64,000 nucleotides of DNA, taken from the NCBI RefSeq assembly GCF_963678635.1, contig NC_087065.1:70759573-70823572 (forward strand), given 5' to 3'. The notes beneath the pieces are model-generated. The model saw nothing but the letters and a program-made list of their open reading frames with translations, did not search any database and was not told the DNA's origin. The position numbers and the translations under genes were made by a program. Shown here piece by piece: positions 34,526-45,924 of the stretch (the stretch's first letter is position 1; every line of letters starts with the position of its first letter). This stretch comes from Symsagittifera roscoffensis. Taxonomy: Eukaryota; Xenacoelomorpha; Acoela; Convolutidae.

Positions 34526-35095
34526 TAATTTGGGAGCAAATTGGTAAATTTGTCAGAATTTTCTGCTTCAATTGTTGTTTGTATTTCACGGCTTGTTTTA
34601 TCGAATAGTGATAAGTTCTGGGATGCTTATTTAAGCTGTTCTTTATATCAACCAGTTTGGTCCAAGTTTCCGCATGTTTTTTTTTCGTGCCATGATATCA
34701 TTGTTCCAAATTTTAGATGTTTATATCAAATTGCTTCTTGAACTAATCTAGTTGACATGGTAATTTCTGATAATTGAGTCTAGAGCTTATCGACGATTTT
34801 GTTTTATGGTGGGCCAACATGTGTAATGTTTTCGCGGCCTAAAAGTCTGTTTGATTTATGTTGTAGTTTGTTGTCTAGCCAAATGAGGTTTTATTTTGGT
34901 CATTTGGTGCTGTGTTGTAATTGTTTTGTAGAATTTCTATGTCCAGAGACGTGTTGTGTTCTTCATGTTCATCGTACTGTTCGTAGGGGGATCCGGATGT
35001 GGTGATTGCTCGTTTCTAATTCGTGATATGCAGCTTGTTTTCAGTTCGTTCTCATCGTGCACCACTATGCAGGAGCTGACTAAGTAGGGCACTCA
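34526..35095. other. No gene recognised
   Basis: It has two short plus-strand open frames (34541-34741, 34799-35005), both Cys- and Phe-rich with no known domain or ATG/splice context that decides for coding. Confidence 0.4.
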
Positions 35096-35118
35096 ACTTT
35101 TAGACCCAAATGGATTTA

Positions 35119-35850
35119 GACCCAAATTGCATAATCGCGCCGAATGTATGAGTCTGGAAAGCCTGGAAATGAGTCGCGCCGAAAGTCTGGACATACCAAA
35201 ATTTGGTAGCGAAATTCTGGACTGCAAAAGTCTGTGTCCAGACTTTCGCTAACCATGTCTAGACTTTCGCGACCGAATTTTGGTGTCCAGACTTTCGCGA
35301 CTCATGGAGCGACGCATGTCCAGACTTTCCGGACCTTATGTCCAGACTTTCCAGACTCAAACTCTCGGCGCGACTATGCAATTTGGGTCGGAATCAGAAT
35401 GCGGCGCGACTCATGGAGCGACTCATGTCCAGTTTTTCCAGACCGTTGGTCCAGACTTGCCAGACTCAAACTCTCGGCGCGACTATGCAATTTGGGTCTG
35501 AATCAGGATGCGGCGCGACCCATGGCACGACTCATCTCCAGACTTTCCAGACCGTATTTTTAGATGTTCCAGACTCAAACTCTCGGCTCGATTAGGCAAT
35601 TTGGATCTGGATCCGGATGCGTCGCGACCCGCGGCGAGACCATGGTGGATACGGCGCGACTTTCGCGACTGAAGCAAGGACGCGCTTTTCTAGACCAAGG
35701 CAGCGATGGCTTGACTTTTGCAACCAATGCGGAGATGGCGCAACTTTCCAGACCAAGGTGGAGACGGCGCGACCAAAAATGTTTTACTCGTGACAGAGGT
35801 GGATACGGCGCAACTTTCCAGACCAGGATTGAGACGGCATGACTTCATAC
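35119..35850. repeat. CG-rich TCGCGA/CCAGACTTT array with inverted left terminus
   Basis: Many copies of CCAGACTTTCGCGAC and related units lie in an otherwise AT-rich region. GACCCAAATTGCATAATCGC (35119-35138) is the reverse complement, with one mismatch, of text repeated at 35365-35389, 35474-35498 and, diverged, 35582-35606, so the array has foldback geometry. The unit is dense in CpG and in the palindrome TCGCGA. Long open frames in several overlapping frames are by-products of the array. Confidence 0.7.
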
Positions 35851-35966
35851 ACTCATGCATACATACATAAACACACTTACATACATGCATACACATATAC
35901 ATATATTCTTTCAAACACACATACAAACATTAATACTTTCACTCATACATTCATACATACATACCA
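35850..35966. repeat. CATA/CACA tetranucleotide microsatellite (copy 1)
   Basis: An imperfect ACATACAT-type run. Its counterparts lie in the other unit copies at about 36560-36670 and 38255-38370. Confidence 0.85.
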
Positions 35967-36240
35967 CTACCGTTTTCCACACTCCCTTAAATCTTACGCT
36001 TAACTTGTTCTTATCTAATGCTGTTGCTCGTTGGGTTTCCTCACCTGGTGCTTGAGGTTGTTGGATTGATGAGAGAGTTGAATCTGCCGATTGACGAGTT
36101 GGAGGTTGTGTCGGGCACCATTTTATCGCGACTTTATCCTCCGACCGTATCTGCAAAACGTGCAGATTTTCGGCTAGTAGTGGCGGTTTTGTGAGATTTT
36201 TCCAATCTAAAGATGCGTGTTTTGCACTTTCTCGATTCAA
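35911..36240 (-). CDS. ORFan frame conserved between unit copies (copy 1)
   Basis: A 109-codon minus-strand frame. The part KNLTKPPLLAENLHVLQIRS through RQSADSTLSSIQQ and KNKLSVRFKGVWKT is kept in copy 2 (36550-36945), while copy 3 carries stops. The C-terminal Cys/Met-rich end comes from the CATA microsatellite. Composition (PTQPPTRQSADS) is protein-like, but no family was recognised. It may be a fragment of a mobile-element or host gene. Confidence 0.25.
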   Translation of the reverse strand: MNRESAKHASLDWKNLTKPPLLAENLHVLQIRSEDKVAIKWCPTQPPTRQSADSTLSSIQQPQAPGEETQRATALDKNKLSVRFKGVWKTVVVCMYECMSESINVCMCV

Positions 36241-36549
36241 ATTATTAGGTGAGTTACTTGTTGCTAAACTTGAAGGTGGATTGTTTGGTTTTCTACCGAT
36301 CTGCGCACCAAAAGCTTAGATTTTTGTTTCTCCGTGCGGCGAGACCATGGCGGGTATGGCGCGACTTTCGCGACTAAAGCGAGGACGCGCTTTTCTAGAC
36401 CAAGGCGATGACGGCTTGACTTTCGCAACCAATGCGGAGATGGCGCAACATTCCAGATCAAGGTGGAGACGGCGCGAACAAGTTTGTTTTACTCGTGACC
36501 GAGGTGGATACGGCGCAACTTTCCAGACCAGGGTTGAGACGGCATGACT

Positions 36550-36945
36550 TCATACACTCATGCATACATACATAAACACTTTTACATACATACATACACA
36601 TATACATATATTATTACAAACACACATACAAACATTAATACATACATTCATACATTCATACATACATATAAGTACCGTTTTCCACACTCCCTTAAATCTT
36701 ACGCTTAACTTGTTCTTATCTAATGATGTTGCCAGTTGGGTTTCCCCACCTGGTGCTTGATGTTGTCGGATTGATGAGAGAGTTGAATCTGCCGATTGAC
36801 GAGTTGGAGGTTGTGTCGGGCATTGTTTTATCGCGATTTTATCCTCCGACCGTATCTGCAAACAGTGCAGATTTTCGGCTAGTAGTGGCGATTTTGTGAG
36901 ATTTTTCCGATGTAAACATGCGTGTTTTGCACTTTCTTGATTCAA
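36550..36945 (-). CDS. ORFan frame conserved between unit copies (copy 2)
   Basis: A 131-codon minus-strand frame, the counterpart of 35911-36240. It shares SEDKIAIK and RQSADSTLSSIRQ, and the frame is intact despite scattered substitutions. The microsatellite again supplies its C-terminal half. Confidence 0.25.
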   Translation of the reverse strand: MNQESAKHACLHRKNLTKSPLLAENLHCLQIRSEDKIAIKQCPTQPPTRQSADSTLSSIRQHQAPGGETQLATSLDKNKLSVRFKGVWKTVLICMYECMNVCINVCMCVCNNICICVCMYVKVFMYVCMSV

Positions 36946-37359
36946 ATAATTAGGTGAGTTACTTGTTGCGAAACTTGAAGATGGATTGTTTGGTTTTCTA
37001 CCGATCTGTGCACCAAATGGTTGAATTTTTGTTTCTCCGTGTGGCGTGATTCGTAGTGTTTTTATAATTGAAAAGTATAACTTCGCTTTGCGTCTTTCAT
37101 CAATTCCAAATTGAAGTTGACATGAACATTGTTAATTATTGTTTGCTCAGATAATTTTCTCTGTCATCGTGCATCTTTTGTTTCATAAACTATCATATCT
37201 CTGTAAGAGAGAAACAAACAACAGATTTATGATAATTCGAACAAAAAAAAATGCTAATATCTTTTGGCTGCTAAAATTCATTTGAAACTCAGAGTCATGT
37301 TATTATAACTAATTAGTCATATTAATTAGAGTTATATTATTATAACTAACAACTTTAGG

Positions 37360-37782
37360 CAGGGGCGATCTGGGGATTTCTCGAGGGGGGGCCGATTTTC
37401 AAAAATTTAACAAAAAATTTGCCGACATTTTTTTTGGGCGACCAAACTGATTTTTCAAACTCTACCAAAGCATTTAAAAGTTTCTGTTTTGGCCAAAGTT
37501 TCTGCGCCGCAGGCAACATTTTGAAAAAACAGGCCAAAAAAAGCGTTTTCAGGCACTTTTTGGAAAAGGTTGGCCAAAAAATTGCGTTTTTTCCGCGAAC
37601 GCGCTCCCTCCAAAAAGTTATTGTATATTGGCTCCGAAGGCCCCTTTAGAACATTTTTAGGTTCCGTCACCAAAAATGGATATTTCAAAATAGTACAAAG
37701 GGGACCTTTTGGGTCGACAGGGTGTCAAATCTCTGATAAAGAAGCGTCCCAGCGCACCCCCACTCCCCTAAATCCGCTACTG
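37360..37782 (+). mobile_element. hAT-like MITE in unit copy 2
   Basis: 423 bp, starts CAGGGGCGATCTGGGG and ends AATCCGCTACTG. Internal landmarks are TCTGCGCCGCAGGCAA, GGCACTTTTTGG and GGGTCGACAGGG. No flanking 8-bp duplication was visible. Confidence 0.75.
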
Positions 37783-39003
37783 AGTTACATGCAACGTCAG
37801 ATAAAGAATTACAAGCGCATTTATCTCGAAATCAGTGGCAAAAAATGCTGAAAGTATTAATGTTGGTTTGCCAAATACGAATGTTCTAAGATCGAAAAAC
37901 AAACGAAAAATCGTTGATAGGAGGGAGGGGGAATATTTTTAGGTCAATATGGGTAAATGGGCTGCCATGCTGGAGCTCACTACAAACGGCGGATAGGCGC
38001 GACTTTCGCGACTAAAGCGAGGACGCGCTTCTCTAGACCGAGGCGGGGACGGCTTAACTTTTGCAACCAAGGCGGAGATGGCGCAACTTTCCAGACCAAG
38101 GTGGAAACGGTACATCTTTAGCAACCAAGGCGGAGACGGCGCGACTTTCAAGACCAAGGCGGAGACGGCGCGACCAAGAATGTTTTACTCGTGACCGAGG
38201 TGGATACGGCGCAACTTTCCAGACAAGGGTTGAAACGGTATGACTTCATACACTCATGCATACATACATCCACACACTTACATACATACATACACATATA
38301 CATATATTCCTACAAATACACATACAAACATAAATACATACATTCATACATACATACATACATACATACCACTACCGTTTTCTACACTCCCTTGTATCTT
38401 GCGCTTAATTTATTCTTATCTAATGCTATTGCTCGTTGGGTTTCCTCACCTGGTGCTTGATGTTGTTGGATTGATGAGAGTGTTGAATCTGCCGATTGAA
38501 GAGTTGGAGGTTCTGTCGGGCGTCGTTTTATCGCGACTTTATCCTCCGACCGTTTCTACAAACAGCGCAGATTTTCGGCTAGTAGTGGCGGTTTTGTGAG
38601 ATTTTTCCGATGTAAACATGCTTTTTCTCGATTCAAATTATTAGGAGAGCTACTTGTTGCTAAACTTGAAGGTGGGTTGTTTAGTTTTCTACCCATCTGT
38701 GCATCAAATGGTTAGATTTTTGTTTCTCCGTGTGGCGTGATTCGTAGTGTTTTTATAATTGAAAAGTAAAACTTCGCTTTGCGTCTTTCATCAATTCCAA
38801 GTTGACATGAAAATGTTTAATTATTGTTTGCTGAGATATTTCTCTCTGTCATTGTGCACATTTGTTTCATAAACTATCATATCTTTGTAACCCAGAAACA
38901 AACAACAGACTTATGTTAGCTCGAACAAAAAAAGGCTAATATTTTTTGGCTGCTAAAATTCATTTGAAACTCATATTAATTCAGATAAGAGAACAACTTT
39001 AGG

Positions 39004-39425
39004 CAGGGGCGGATCTAGGGATTTCTCGAGGGGGGGGGGCAGATTTTCAAAAAAAAATTCAAAACTTTTGCCGACCTTTTTTTTAGGTCGACCAAACTGA
39101 TTTTTCAAACTCTCCCAAAGCATTTAAAAGTTTCTGTTTTGGCCAAAGTTTCTGCGCCGCAGGCAACAATTTTGAAAAAACAGGCCCAAAAAAAGGCGTT
39201 TTTAGGCACTTTTTGGAATAGGTTGACCAAAAAATTGCGTTTTTTCCGCGAACGCGCTCACTCCTAAAAGTTATTGTATATTGGCTCCGAAGGCGCCTTT
39301 AGAAGATTTTTAGGGTCCGTCACCAAAAATGGATATTTCAAAATAGTACAAAGGGGACCTTTTGGGTCGGCAGGGTGTCAAATCTCTGAAAAGAAAGCGT
39401 CCCCCCTCCCCTAAATCCGCTATTG
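39004..39425 (+). mobile_element. hAT-like MITE in unit copy 3
   Basis: 422 bp, starts CAGGGGCGGATCTAGGG and ends AATCCGCTATTG. It is collinear with the copy at 37360. Confidence 0.78.
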
Positions 39426-39639
39426 AGTTACATGCAAGGTCAGATAAAGAATTACAAGCGCAATTATCTCGAAATCAGTGGCAAAATATATTGAAAATAT
39501 TTAATGTTGGTTGGCCAAATACGAATGTTTTAATATCGAAAAACAAAGGAAAAATCGTTGATAGAAGGGAGAGGGGATGTTTTTAGGTCAATATGGGTGA
39601 ATGGGCTGTCATGGTGGAGCTTACTACAAAAGACAGTCT

Positions 39640-40248
39640 TGAATAAATTCGATTTCGAATTTTTCGAAATTTATCCCTTGCAATTAAACTGTTCAACAGT
39701 TATCAATTTGTTCACGTCCACAAGTCCCAGTCGCTGCATTTTTGTCTCAATCGCCTTCAGCCTATACAAACTAGGCTTCGGGCGTCGCGCCAAAATCCAA
39801 GCCACACTCAGCTTGAAAGGGGCCCGACTCTTCACAGTACTACAACAGCGCCAACTGCGAACCCACGAGCTCGACATAAATTTTTTTTTTTGCTTCTTCT
39901 GCTGGACCAAGATGGAACACCCCTCCTGCGTGTTTGGTGGATCCAACAACTGGCTCCGCTTCCAAGTAATTCTCAACAATCTGACCTTTCTTCAAGCCTC
40001 AAATCTTCAACACCAATTTCCAACCAGAACCTTTTCGTTACAAATATGAACTCAATTTGATTGCATGTCTCTTCGTTTGCTCTTCCTGCTGACCGACTCA
40101 GATTACTCTTGATTTCGTACCTCCGTTCCTTCAACTTATGGTGGACTTCGTTATCGGCATTCAGAGAAACTGGACCACAGACGCCATAGTCCAGATCGGC
40201 AATCGCGACTTAAGCCAACTTAAACGCCAGAAAGTAGAACAACAGTAA
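39640..40248 (+). pseudogene. G+C-richer, coding-like region, family unknown
   Basis: Base composition is markedly more balanced than the flanks. An open frame at 39558-40049 covers the first part. A separate frame at 40093-40248 ends LMVDFVIGIQRNWTTDAIVQ, continues IGNRDLSQLKRQ and stops. These may be exons or a decayed, possibly retroposed, gene copy. No domain was recognised, and the frames do not join by an obvious intron. Confidence 0.25.
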
Positions 40249-40416
40249 TTTACGGTTAGTGATTGATAATAAATGAATTGAGGACCAAATTTCAACTGAA
40301 CTTAAGATGAAAACTTCAAAAAATTTGCTTTTGATTTTGAGTATTTTAAAATTTAATTTACAAATTGAAAGGTAAATAGCACGATGCGTTATTTGAACAT
40401 CGAATATTTCGACGCA

Positions 40417-40698
40417 CAGACAATTCGGTCACAGATAATTCAGCCAATTTGAAATTCAGACAATTCAGCCAAAAATACACAGACAATTAAGCCAGTTTTA
40501 CAAAACGCTAGGTTCGAAAGAATAAATCGGAATGGGAGTTATTTCTCGGTTTAAGGTCGCCGGTGGGCTCGCTTCGCGGCGATAACCGACTCTAAATTTT
40601 GTATAGAGTCCTACCCTCTGTTGGCAAGCTGGCGACACGTTGGCGCGACTGCGGCGGTCACTATTATTGGCTGAGTTGTCTCTGGCTGAATTGTCTGC
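40417..40698. repeat. Foldback-like element with ACAATTCAGCC terminal arrays
   Basis: The left terminus has four tandem units of the form CAGACAATTCAGCC. The right terminus (40669-40698) has two inverted units (GGCTGAATTGTCTG). The core TTTAAGGTCGCCGGTGGGCT with GC-rich hairpins is shared with 54055-54200, where the outer motif is different. Confidence 0.7.
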
Positions 40699-41059
40699 AT
40701 ACTTTTTCAAATATTTAATTTTATAGACAAAACATTTTGAGATTATATGTCAAAACCACCGAAGGTATTCAACCAGAGTTTAAGAAAATTCAGAAAAGTG
40801 TTAAGTTTCGAGTTCAGCAAAGGTTTTAAGAAATCCGCGCGATCCACTTTTCAGATATTTATAAATCTATCTATCTTCAAATTAAATCTATCTATACTAT
40901 TATAAATTTGTGAGTGGAATTGCTTGTGATTCTACTCCTACTCGGCTGAACAAGTCGACAATAGTGACAAATACCATTCGTGTCTTTCTTAACAGTTCAC
41001 AAGGGAGCAGACAGGCTATATGATGGTTGTCGTTTTGCTTTGAGTAACCGGGAAAATCA

Positions 41060-41347
41060 ATTTAATGCATCTTCGCCACCCTCCCCTGACTGCCCAGAGG
41101 GTCCTACCTCTGGTTATTTTAATAACGCATGTATTTTTGGTCAATCCACACTGAAACTTTTCCAAAGCTGCGTTCGGCACCAAAAGTTGGCTTGCGACTC
41201 AAAATAAATGGCAAAAAAAGAGTCTATTTATTGTTTTGAGAGAGATCGGAAAATCAGTTCGATCGGCCAAATCGGCCATCGGATAATTGACGAAAATTTA
41301 CAACATGTTTTAGAAATACCCTTGAGAAAATTCTAGATCCGCTTCTG
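41060..41347 (+). repeat. Degenerate hAT-like MITE
   Basis: Ends TCTAGATCCGCTTCTG and keeps a CCCAGAGGGTCC block and a GAGATCGGAAAATCAGTT block. The left end is eroded. Confidence 0.5.
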
Positions 41348-41750
41348 ATTATCAGTGATGGAATTGTGATGCAAATTCAAATTTCGCAAACAATTACAGA
41401 TGAAATTAAGAAATCTGTTAAATCTGTTATTCAATCGGTTCATTCAGTTTCACCAGCTGTTTCATATTTGAACGCCATTTATGTTCTACTCTTACCATAC
41501 ATACATATAGATAAACTGCTGCAAAAAAATCCAATTTACTGCGCTGATTGAAACACGAAAATTGACTATCAATCTCAGTGAACCGTTGGCAGCGACAAAC
41601 ATAAGTCAAACTTTGAAAGTTAGTTTACTTAGAACAAGAGTAGAGCAAAAAAATTTATTCAACAGACTTTTCGTTGAGTTGCCGGAGTTCATTTGCCGAG
41701 GAAACCAGCTTTTTGAGAAAAAGATTCAAGCCATTAGAAATTATTTAATT

Positions 41751-41812
41751 CAGGGGCGGATCTAGGATTTTCTCGAGGGGGGGATTTTCAAAAAAAATTC
41801 AAAGTTTTTCAA
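41751..41812 (+). repeat. hAT-like MITE, left-end fragment
   Basis: CAGGGGCGGATCTAGGATTT followed by CTCGAGGGGGGG, then it breaks into the duplicated block carrying the CRD gene. Confidence 0.7.
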
Positions 41813-41814
41813 TT

Positions 41815-43440
41815 TAAGCTAACTCAAAAAATCCGAAGGTTTTTATTGAATGCACCTAGGAATCAATATAAGCATCAATTTAAGGTTATTAAACAGATGC
41901 GAAGCGACCAGAACACGACCAGAAAGCAGCTCTATCAAGTGAAATAAGAAAAAGTAGAAATAAACTTCGAATAAGCAAAAACTCAGTTATGTGTCGAATT
42001 CGAATCTAAAACCTAGCACATTTGAGTCTCACGCACTAATAACTCAGCCACGGATGCTTAAAATCTTCAAAAACTAGCCATCAATAACGCAGCTACCTAT
42101 GCTAATAAATTGCCAACTCGATATAGCCAACGTAGCACCAAATACAAACAGACAGATTTGAATCTAATAAATTGAAAAGCATATTGCCAATTATGTATAA
42201 ATTATGCATTTTAAAAAGTTGGGAGAGCTTTATTATCATTCTACTGCTGTTTGAAACACACATTTTTTTTTGGTTCATTCGATGAATTAAAAATGAGTTA
42301 ATTTTTTACATATCAAATGTCAAAGCACATGATATTATACTGCTACCGCATCACTTTTTTTGCGATTTGGGTTCGTACTAATCAAGTTCGTACTAATACA
42401 CTTTGCGTCGCAAGTGTAATAATTAAAAAATTTAAAAATGACTTAAATAGTAAAATCTTTGAAATTGAACTTCGAAAATTTTACGATTGATTTTTTTTCA
42501 CTGTTTAATAGGGACGGCCCCAGTGTGCAATTATCCATCAGAATCTGAAAAAACACTCTAGAATGAAGTGAATGGTTTTCGAAAGCTCAATTAGGGTCCA
42601 CTGTGAATAAGTTGAGCTTCCACAACTTATAGCACCTGTAAGACACCCTTCTCAAACCAGAGACACACTTTTAATCATCTGAACGCAATCCGTATATTGT
42701 TTCGTTCAAGCCAATTACTTTTAGAATTTCTGAAGCCTTCGGCTCTCAACTATCTAAATCGTTTTGACTAGAAACACGCGATTTTTCGAGAAAGTGTTTT
42801 TGTCAAAATTAGAAATAAGAATATAAGGTTGCTGCGCAAGTAATTGAAAATACTAGTTATCTTGGATTATCTGTCTCGGACCTCCAAGTTTTGTACAAAT
42901 TCCAGATCGTTTCCTATCATAAGAAGGTTTTCTTCTGGTCCTGAAAATTATTAGTCAATCATTTCGAGGTTGATTTCCTCCTCGTCGTCCTTAATTATTA
43001 CAAGCAGAAAACTAAAATGTCTCCACCATGGATAATGTCACTGATAGTTTATTTGCTCACTGTCACAAGAGCCAATAGCTGTGAATTTATAACGGAGCCA
43101 ATGTGTGGGGAGCAGTTCACGGCTGGCAATTACACGATGACTCAGTTTCCTAACCTAAAAAATCATAATCTCGCGTCTGAGGTGAGTGTTCTAATTTTCT
43201 TTAGCTATTATGGGGCAAATTGAACAAGTATGAAAAACAATTTCAGTCAAACATCCGTCTTGTTTTTCAAAGGAGTAAATGACCCCTCTTTGAATTGAAC
43301 TTAGCCAAAATCACCCATTTGCAATAGATTATAACCCAGCTCCACCCACAGGTCAGGTCCGAAGTGAGAAGTTTCAGAAACAAATGGGCTCATTAATCTC
43401 ACTTTGTGGAATTATGCTCTTAGCTGGGTGGAAATCATTT
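41815..43440. repeat. Duplicated block, copy 1 (upstream region and exon 1 of the CRD gene)
   Basis: From AATCCGAAGGTTTTTATTGA through exon 1 this block is recognisable again from about 44455 to 45890. The duplicate extends in pieces to the sequence after exon 2 (43788-44015 matches 46770-46965). Confidence 0.8.
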
Positions 43441-43743
43441 GGTCATACGCAGTTCCAACTGCTTCATCAAAAAGACTGCTTACTTTTTCAAACAAAGTGC
43501 AAGATTATGTTCTAGGCGAGTCTGGAAATCAACACCTTTTATCCACTGGTCCAACTGCAATGCTCTGACAAACTACAAATTTTCCTCTGTTCCATCTACT
43601 TCCCCGTCTGTCTGCCCGATTTGGATGGAACCCTGGGCCCCTGTCGAGAGCTGTGCGAGGAAACCAAGATCGGATGTAGCCACATCATGAAGTCATACAG
43701 TTTTGAGTGGACGTTTCCATGCGAACAGTATAATCAATGCTAG
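43017..43743 (+). CDS. Small secreted Frizzled-type cysteine-rich-domain (CRD) protein, two exons
   Basis: Exon 1 is 43017-43181 (55 codons, then donor GTGAGT) and exon 2 is 43516-43743 (acceptor TTCTAG, 75 codons, stop), phase 0, giving 130 residues. A signal peptide (MSPPWIMSLIVYLLTVTRANS) leads into a full Frizzled CRD with ten cysteines: CEFITEPMCGEQ, NYTMTQFPNLKNH, FYPLVQLQCSDKLQIFLCSI, YFPVCLPD, GPCRELCEETKIGC, then a closing FPCEQYNQC. CRDs bind Wnt lipid or related ligands. The protein stops right after the domain, with no netrin, membrane or protease module, so a soluble decoy or carrier role is possible (inference). No AATAAA lies close; the nearest is at 44069 inside a MITE. Confidence 0.82.
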
Positions 43744-44014
43744 CCCTATTTTCTGAATCAACAACTAATGTTGAGCCATGAATCAAAATTGTATAGTTGG
43801 TTTGTGGGAGACCTGCATTTGAGTTGGATCTATTTCAATTTAATCAAGTTTGACTGAAATTCCATTTGACCCGGATAAGTTTGAGATTTGAAACATTTTC
43901 CTGATGGTATAGCTCATTTTAAAAAAAAAACCTTTCAACCTATTATATTGTTTTTTTTTTCAAATTCTAGACTAAAACTAAAATTCCTACTGACAGAATT
44001 TGCCACAAAAATGA

Positions 44015-44340
44015 CCACTTGTGTCGACTTTTTTTAAGGCCGACCAATATGATTTTCTCCGAAATCAAAATAAAGACGGCATTTCGACAAAACTTTCTGC
44101 GCCGCAGTCCATTTTTTGAAAAAACAGGCCAACTTTTGACCAAAAAATTGCGTTTTTTGGTAGGCGCTCCCCGCTCAAAATTAGTATATTTTGGCGCCAA
44201 AGGCGCAATTAGAAAAATTATTTGGTCCGTCAATCAAAAATGGATATTTCAAAATAGTAAAAAGGAGGACCCTTTGGTTAGGGAGGGGGGTCGAATCCCT
44301 GAGGGGGGGGGGGGGGGGGGGGGGGGGGCGTCCGCCACTT
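44015..44340 (+). mobile_element. hAT-like MITE with a 26-G run
   Basis: It contains family landmarks TTTCTGCGCCGCAGTCC, AACAGGCCAA and TTTTGGCGCCAAAGGCGC. It ends in a run of G at 44303-44328 and CGTCCGCCAC. Its left end is unclear. Confidence 0.65.
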
Positions 44341-45723
44341 TGGCTCCAATTCAAACAGTAAAGCTTACAATTGACTTTTATGGCAACGGGTCTAATGTTT
44401 TTCAGTGTATTTATTTCTTTATATTCCAATAAGCATTACAAATTTAAATCACATTAAAGTAACTCAAAAATCCGAAGGCTTTTAATGAATACCCCTAAGA
44501 ATCATTATAAACATCAATGTAAGGTTAATAAACCGATACGAAGCTGCGCGTTGCAAACAATTGCCAGAACACGACCAAAAAACAGCTCTATCAAGTGAAA
44601 TAAGAAAAAGTAGTATCAAACTTGGAGTAAGCAAAAATTTTTTTTTTTCGATTTCGAATCTAAAACCTAGCACATTTGAATCTCACGCACAAATAACTCA
44701 GCCACGGATGCTTAAAATCCTCAAAAACTAGCCAAACATAACGCAGCTACTTATGCTAATAAATTGCCAACTCGATGCAGCAAACGTAGCACCAAATACA
44801 AACAGACAGAACTTTGAATGTTTTAAATTGAAAAGCATAAAGCCAAATTATGTAAAATTATGCATTTTGAAAAATTGCGAGATACATTGAGTTGTAAAAT
44901 TTCTGAAATCAAGCTATTCATCATTGTACTGCTGCTTGAAACAAAAAAAAATTTTGGGTTCATTTGAAGAACTAAAAATGCATCAGCTGTGTTAACTTTT
45001 TACTAATCGAACTTCTTAACGCATATGATATTAAACTGCTACCGCAGCCTACCAATTCGAAGTGCCACCAAAAGTTGCAGTTTTATTTGCAATTTAGGCG
45101 GGAAACAAAACATAATTCCTATCAATACACTTTGCTTCGTAATTTTTAAAAAACTTCACTTGTGACTTAAGTAGTAAAATCTTGGAAATTGAACTTCATA
45201 TATTTTTCGCTGTTTGTTAGGGAAGACCTCAGTCTGCAATAATCCATGAGAATCTAAAAAACACTCTATAATGAATTGAATGTTATCCGAGTGCTCAATT
45301 AGGGTCCAGTGGGAATTAGTTGAGGTTGCATAATTTTCAGCACTGTAAGACACCCTTCTCAAACCAGAGACCCTCCTTTAATCATCTGAACACAATCCGT
45401 ATATTGTTTCATTCAAACCGATTACTTTTAAAAATTCTGAACCCTTCGACTTTCAACTATGCAAATCGTTTTGATTAGAGACACTAGATTTTTCCAGAAA
45501 GCGTTTTTGTCAAAAATATAAGTTTGAATATAAGGTTGCTGCACAACTATTTCAAACGTGTTATCTTGGATTATCTTTCTCGGACCTCTAAGTTTTGTTT
45601 AAAAAAATCGAGCTCGTTTTTTATCATAAGTTGGTTTTATTTTGGTCCTTAGTAATATTAGTCAATCATTTCGAGGTTGACTTCCTCTTCGTCGTCCTTA
45701 ATTATTATAAGCAGAAAACTAGA

Positions 45724-45924
45724 ATGTCCCCATCATGGATAATGTCACTGATAGTTTATTTGCTTAGTGTCACAAGAGCGAATAGCTGTGAAATTATAAC
45801 GGAGCCAATGTGCGGGGAGCAGCTCATGACTAGCAATTACACGATGACCCCAGTTTCCTTGCAAAAAGGGGAAATAAGTGATGTCCAAACCTTTTTGCAC
45901 AAAAACTATGGCCCTTCGGAATAG
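45724..45924 (+). pseudogene. Duplicate of CRD-gene exon 1, frameshifted
   Basis: It starts MSPSWIMSLIVYLLSVTRAN and keeps both first cysteines (SCEIITEPMCGEQ) and NYTMT. One extra C in the run at about 45847-45850 then shifts the frame, and the text soon diverges from copy 1. No exon 2 follows. It looks like a dead or partial duplicate. Confidence 0.75.

Larger units (their letters stand above)
35638..39633. repeat. About 1.6-kb unit in two and a half tandem copies
   Basis: Copy 1 (about 35638-36338) is partial. Copies 2 (36339-37975) and 3 (37986-39633) align along their whole length. Each unit holds, in order, a CG-rich TTTCGCGACTAAAGCGAGG block, a CATA microsatellite, a conserved ~350-bp block that includes GGTGCTTGA and CGATTGA text, an AT-rich stretch, an hAT-like MITE, and a tail ending in GGTCAATATGGGT. 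The shared MITE shows that the insertion preceded the duplication of copies 2 and 3. Confidence 0.8.

Noticed and set aside
35234-35842. Four overlapping plus ORFs with Arg-Leu-Ser-Arg periodicity
   Set aside because: Periodic array whose unit lacks stops in several frames. Overlap in different frames argues against a protein.
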